A DNA stretch of 6,643 bases from positions 1 to 6,643 of the forward strand of contig JBBSDV010000167.1 of NCBI GenBank assembly GCA_038240335.1, read 5' to 3'. The DNA is from JBBSDV01 sp038240335 (GTDB lineage Bacteria > Chloroflexota > Dehalococcoidia > DSTF01 > JACRBR01). Under the pieces are notes generated by a model. The model saw only the letters and a list, made by a program, of their open reading frames with translations, had not been told where the DNA came from and ran no database searches. The position numbers and the translations under genes are program-made. Positions 5,423 through 6,643 of the stretch are shown one piece after another. How positions within the stretch are numbered: position 1 is the stretch's first letter; the number at the start of each line of letters is the position of its first letter.

Positions 5423-6298
5423 TTAGAGCATCGTTGCTGACTCATCAGCGACGCACCTCTGAACGAGGTCTCGACACCGCTTCGGGTGCCGCAGCGGCAG
5501 ATGATGGTCGCCCACAGGCAACGTAATAAGCCGAACGTCTGGTGCGCCGAGTAGTACGGCGTCGACCTCGCTCTTCGAGCAGATACGGTCGTTCCCGCCA
5601 TACACCAGCGTAAGTCGGTCGCCCATCGAACGGATCCGCTGCTGCGTTTCAGGTTGCCTCGCGATGAGATCGAACGTTCCTTTGTACGATGCCCACACAT
5701 GATCAACGCCGTCCGCTGCTACAGCCGCCGGGAGGCGGGGCGCAAAGATCGGCGCCAGATGCCTCGCGAGTTCCCGGTGTTCGCACACGAAAGCGCACAA
5801 CTGCGCCGCGCGCGCCGAATCGTCCGCCATGAGTCGTGCGAGCGGCCCGAGTGCACGCAGGTGCTTGCGGGCGGTACCTTCTGAGGCGAAGAGCGGCGCG
5901 CCAAAGCTGATCACGCTGGAAACCAGCGAAGGCGCGTCGGTGGCCAAGGCGATGGCGATCAATGCACCGGCGGAATGCGCGACGACGTCAGCTCGGGCGA
6001 CGCCATAGTGCTCGAATGCAGCAACTAAGGCGCGGGAATGCTGCGCCGTGTCGTACGGCCCGGACGGTTTCGGAGAGCCGCCGAACCCGAGGAGGTCGAA
6101 GAACACGAGGCGGTGTCGCGCGGCGAGTGCGTCGTATGATCGGCCCCAGTACCTGAGCGATGCTCCGAGCCCGTGGAGGAAGACGATCGGCGGCCCGTCG
6201 CCTAGAATGCGCGCGCGCAAGTGCTGCCCGTCCGACAACACGCGGCCCGGCGCGGAGTCATCGAGGGGATCTCGCCAGTGTCGGGACGCAGGCCACAT
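5423..6298 (-). CDS. Alpha/beta hydrolase
   Basis: This 291-residue protein belongs to the alpha/beta hydrolase fold superfamily. The oxyanion segment IVFLHGLG lies near residues 38-45, followed by the strand and loop FFDLLGFGGSPKP (66-78). The nucleophile elbow is VAHSAG with Ser109, where most relatives have GHSxG. The acid is probably Asp237 in YGGNDRI, and the base His265 or His266 in GDHHLPL. A cap region lies between about residues 130 and 225. The substrate is unknown; esterase, C-C hydrolase and haloalkane-type activities all fit this fold. The start chosen is the ATG at 6298 because GGAG lies eight bases upstream; a TTG at 6328 in the same frame would add ten unlikely residues. There is no signal peptide, so it is probably cytoplasmic. 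It faces the trp operon and is transcribed independently. Confidence 0.88.
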   Translation of the reverse strand: MWPASRHWRDPLDDSAPGRVLSDGQHLRARILGDGPPIVFLHGLGASLRYWGRSYDALAARHRLVFFDLLGFGGSPKPSGPYDTAQHSRALVAAFEHYGVARADVVAHSAGALIAIALATDAPSLVSSVISFGAPLFASEGTARKHLRALGPLARLMADDSARAAQLCAFVCEHRELARHLAPIFAPRLPAAVAADGVDHVWASYKGTFDLIARQPETQQRIRSMGDRLTLVYGGNDRICSKSEVDAVLLGAPDVRLITLPVGDHHLPLRHPKRCRDLVQRCVADESATML

Positions 6299-6643
6299 TG
6301 AGTGCGCTCCATGGGACGTGATCAGCAACGAGGGCTATCGCTTACATGCGGCGACGATCAGCGCACATCGATTTGTCAGCATCTGGCTCACATTCTATTG
6401 CGCGGGAGCAGTTCGTCGATGGGCATTGTTCCGCAAGACCGCCGATTCTGTAATCCAAGCGCCGGTGTCGCTTCCGTGCCCGGTACCTTGCGGATGCCGC
6501 GGCGGATCCGACCACGATCCACAGGTATGCCCGTTGACCTGATTGGCGGCAGTTGACAGCAAACCGGAACGCATTGTGCGAGACAATTCCCCGGTTGGCG
6601 TTCTGCACCACGCACGCTGGAAGACCTGTCCGTGCGAGCGCAA
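6299..6643. other. Right-hand region without a supportable gene
   Basis: These 345 bases lie upstream of the hydrolase and run to the window edge. Several frames are open on both strands, but none gives a protein I recognise, and none combines a good ribosome binding site with coding-like composition. A hand count for 6361-6420 gives about 53% GC, below the operon. GTTGAC occurs twice, at 6533-6538 and 6552-6557; the second is part of a perfect TTGACA but has no good -10 at the right distance. The stretch probably holds the hydrolase promoter, and perhaps the edge of a gene beyond the window. Confidence 0.5.
6392..6419 (-). promoter_or_regulatory. Candidate promoter of the alpha/beta hydrolase
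   Basis: Read on the minus strand, TCGACG (6419-6414, four of six consensus bases) is followed after 16 bases by TAGAAT (6397-6392, five of six). This would start transcription about 85-90 bases before the hydrolase ATG. It lies in a local drop in GC, which raises the chance of a promoter but also of a random match. Confidence 0.33.

Noticed and set aside
6326..6328. TTG as the start of the hydrolase.
   Set aside because: The ATG at 6298 has a GGAG site at good spacing; the ten extra residues look unlike coding sequence.
6302..6615. Several short open frames on both strands at the right edge.
   Set aside because: No recognisable protein, no good ribosome binding site, and they overlap each other in several frames.

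Overview
The window is GC-rich bacterial DNA that carries most of a tryptophan biosynthesis operon on the + strand, read left to right, with a convergent alpha/beta hydrolase gene on the right. The sequence does not name the organism. Two traits look to me like those of Chloroflexota trp proteins: the TrpC segment with LRKDFIFDPYQVHESRAYGAD, and a TrpF lengthened by an insert of about 30 residues. I offer that lineage only as a tentative guess from memory.

Layout. Bases 2-811 hold a class I SAM-dependent methyltransferase whose start lies left of the window. It is followed, with a one-base stop/start overlap, by trpG (811-1392). A 141-base gap after trpG opens with three phased GATATC boxes at the trpG stop and contains a GCAA-loop hairpin. 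A type II toxin-antitoxin pair follows: a ribbon-helix-helix antitoxin (1534-1815) and a RelE/ParE-fold toxin (1754-2011). The toxin stop overlaps the start of trpD (2004-3035). Then come trpC (3073-3915), a small P-loop kinase of unknown substrate (3912-4523) and trpF (4520-5233), the last three joined by ATGA overlaps. The operon appears to end there, with no trpB or trpA before the convergent hydrolase (5423-6298, minus strand). The last 345 bases (6299-6643) have lower GC and hold no gene I can support.

How the genes work together. TrpG supplies ammonia to an anthranilate synthase large subunit, presumably encoded to the left. TrpD adds the phosphoribosyl group, TrpF isomerises the product, and TrpC closes the indole ring to give indole-3-glycerol phosphate. 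Tryptophan synthase must be encoded elsewhere. Three non-trp guests sit between the biosynthetic genes and are tightly coupled to them: the methyltransferase, the toxin-antitoxin pair and the kinase. The most unusual part is the toxin-antitoxin cassette between trpG and trpD. It has its own candidate operator and promoter, and its toxin reading frame runs into trpD, so TA autoregulation and tryptophan synthesis could be linked. TrpC also lacks a glutamate that is nearly invariant in its family.
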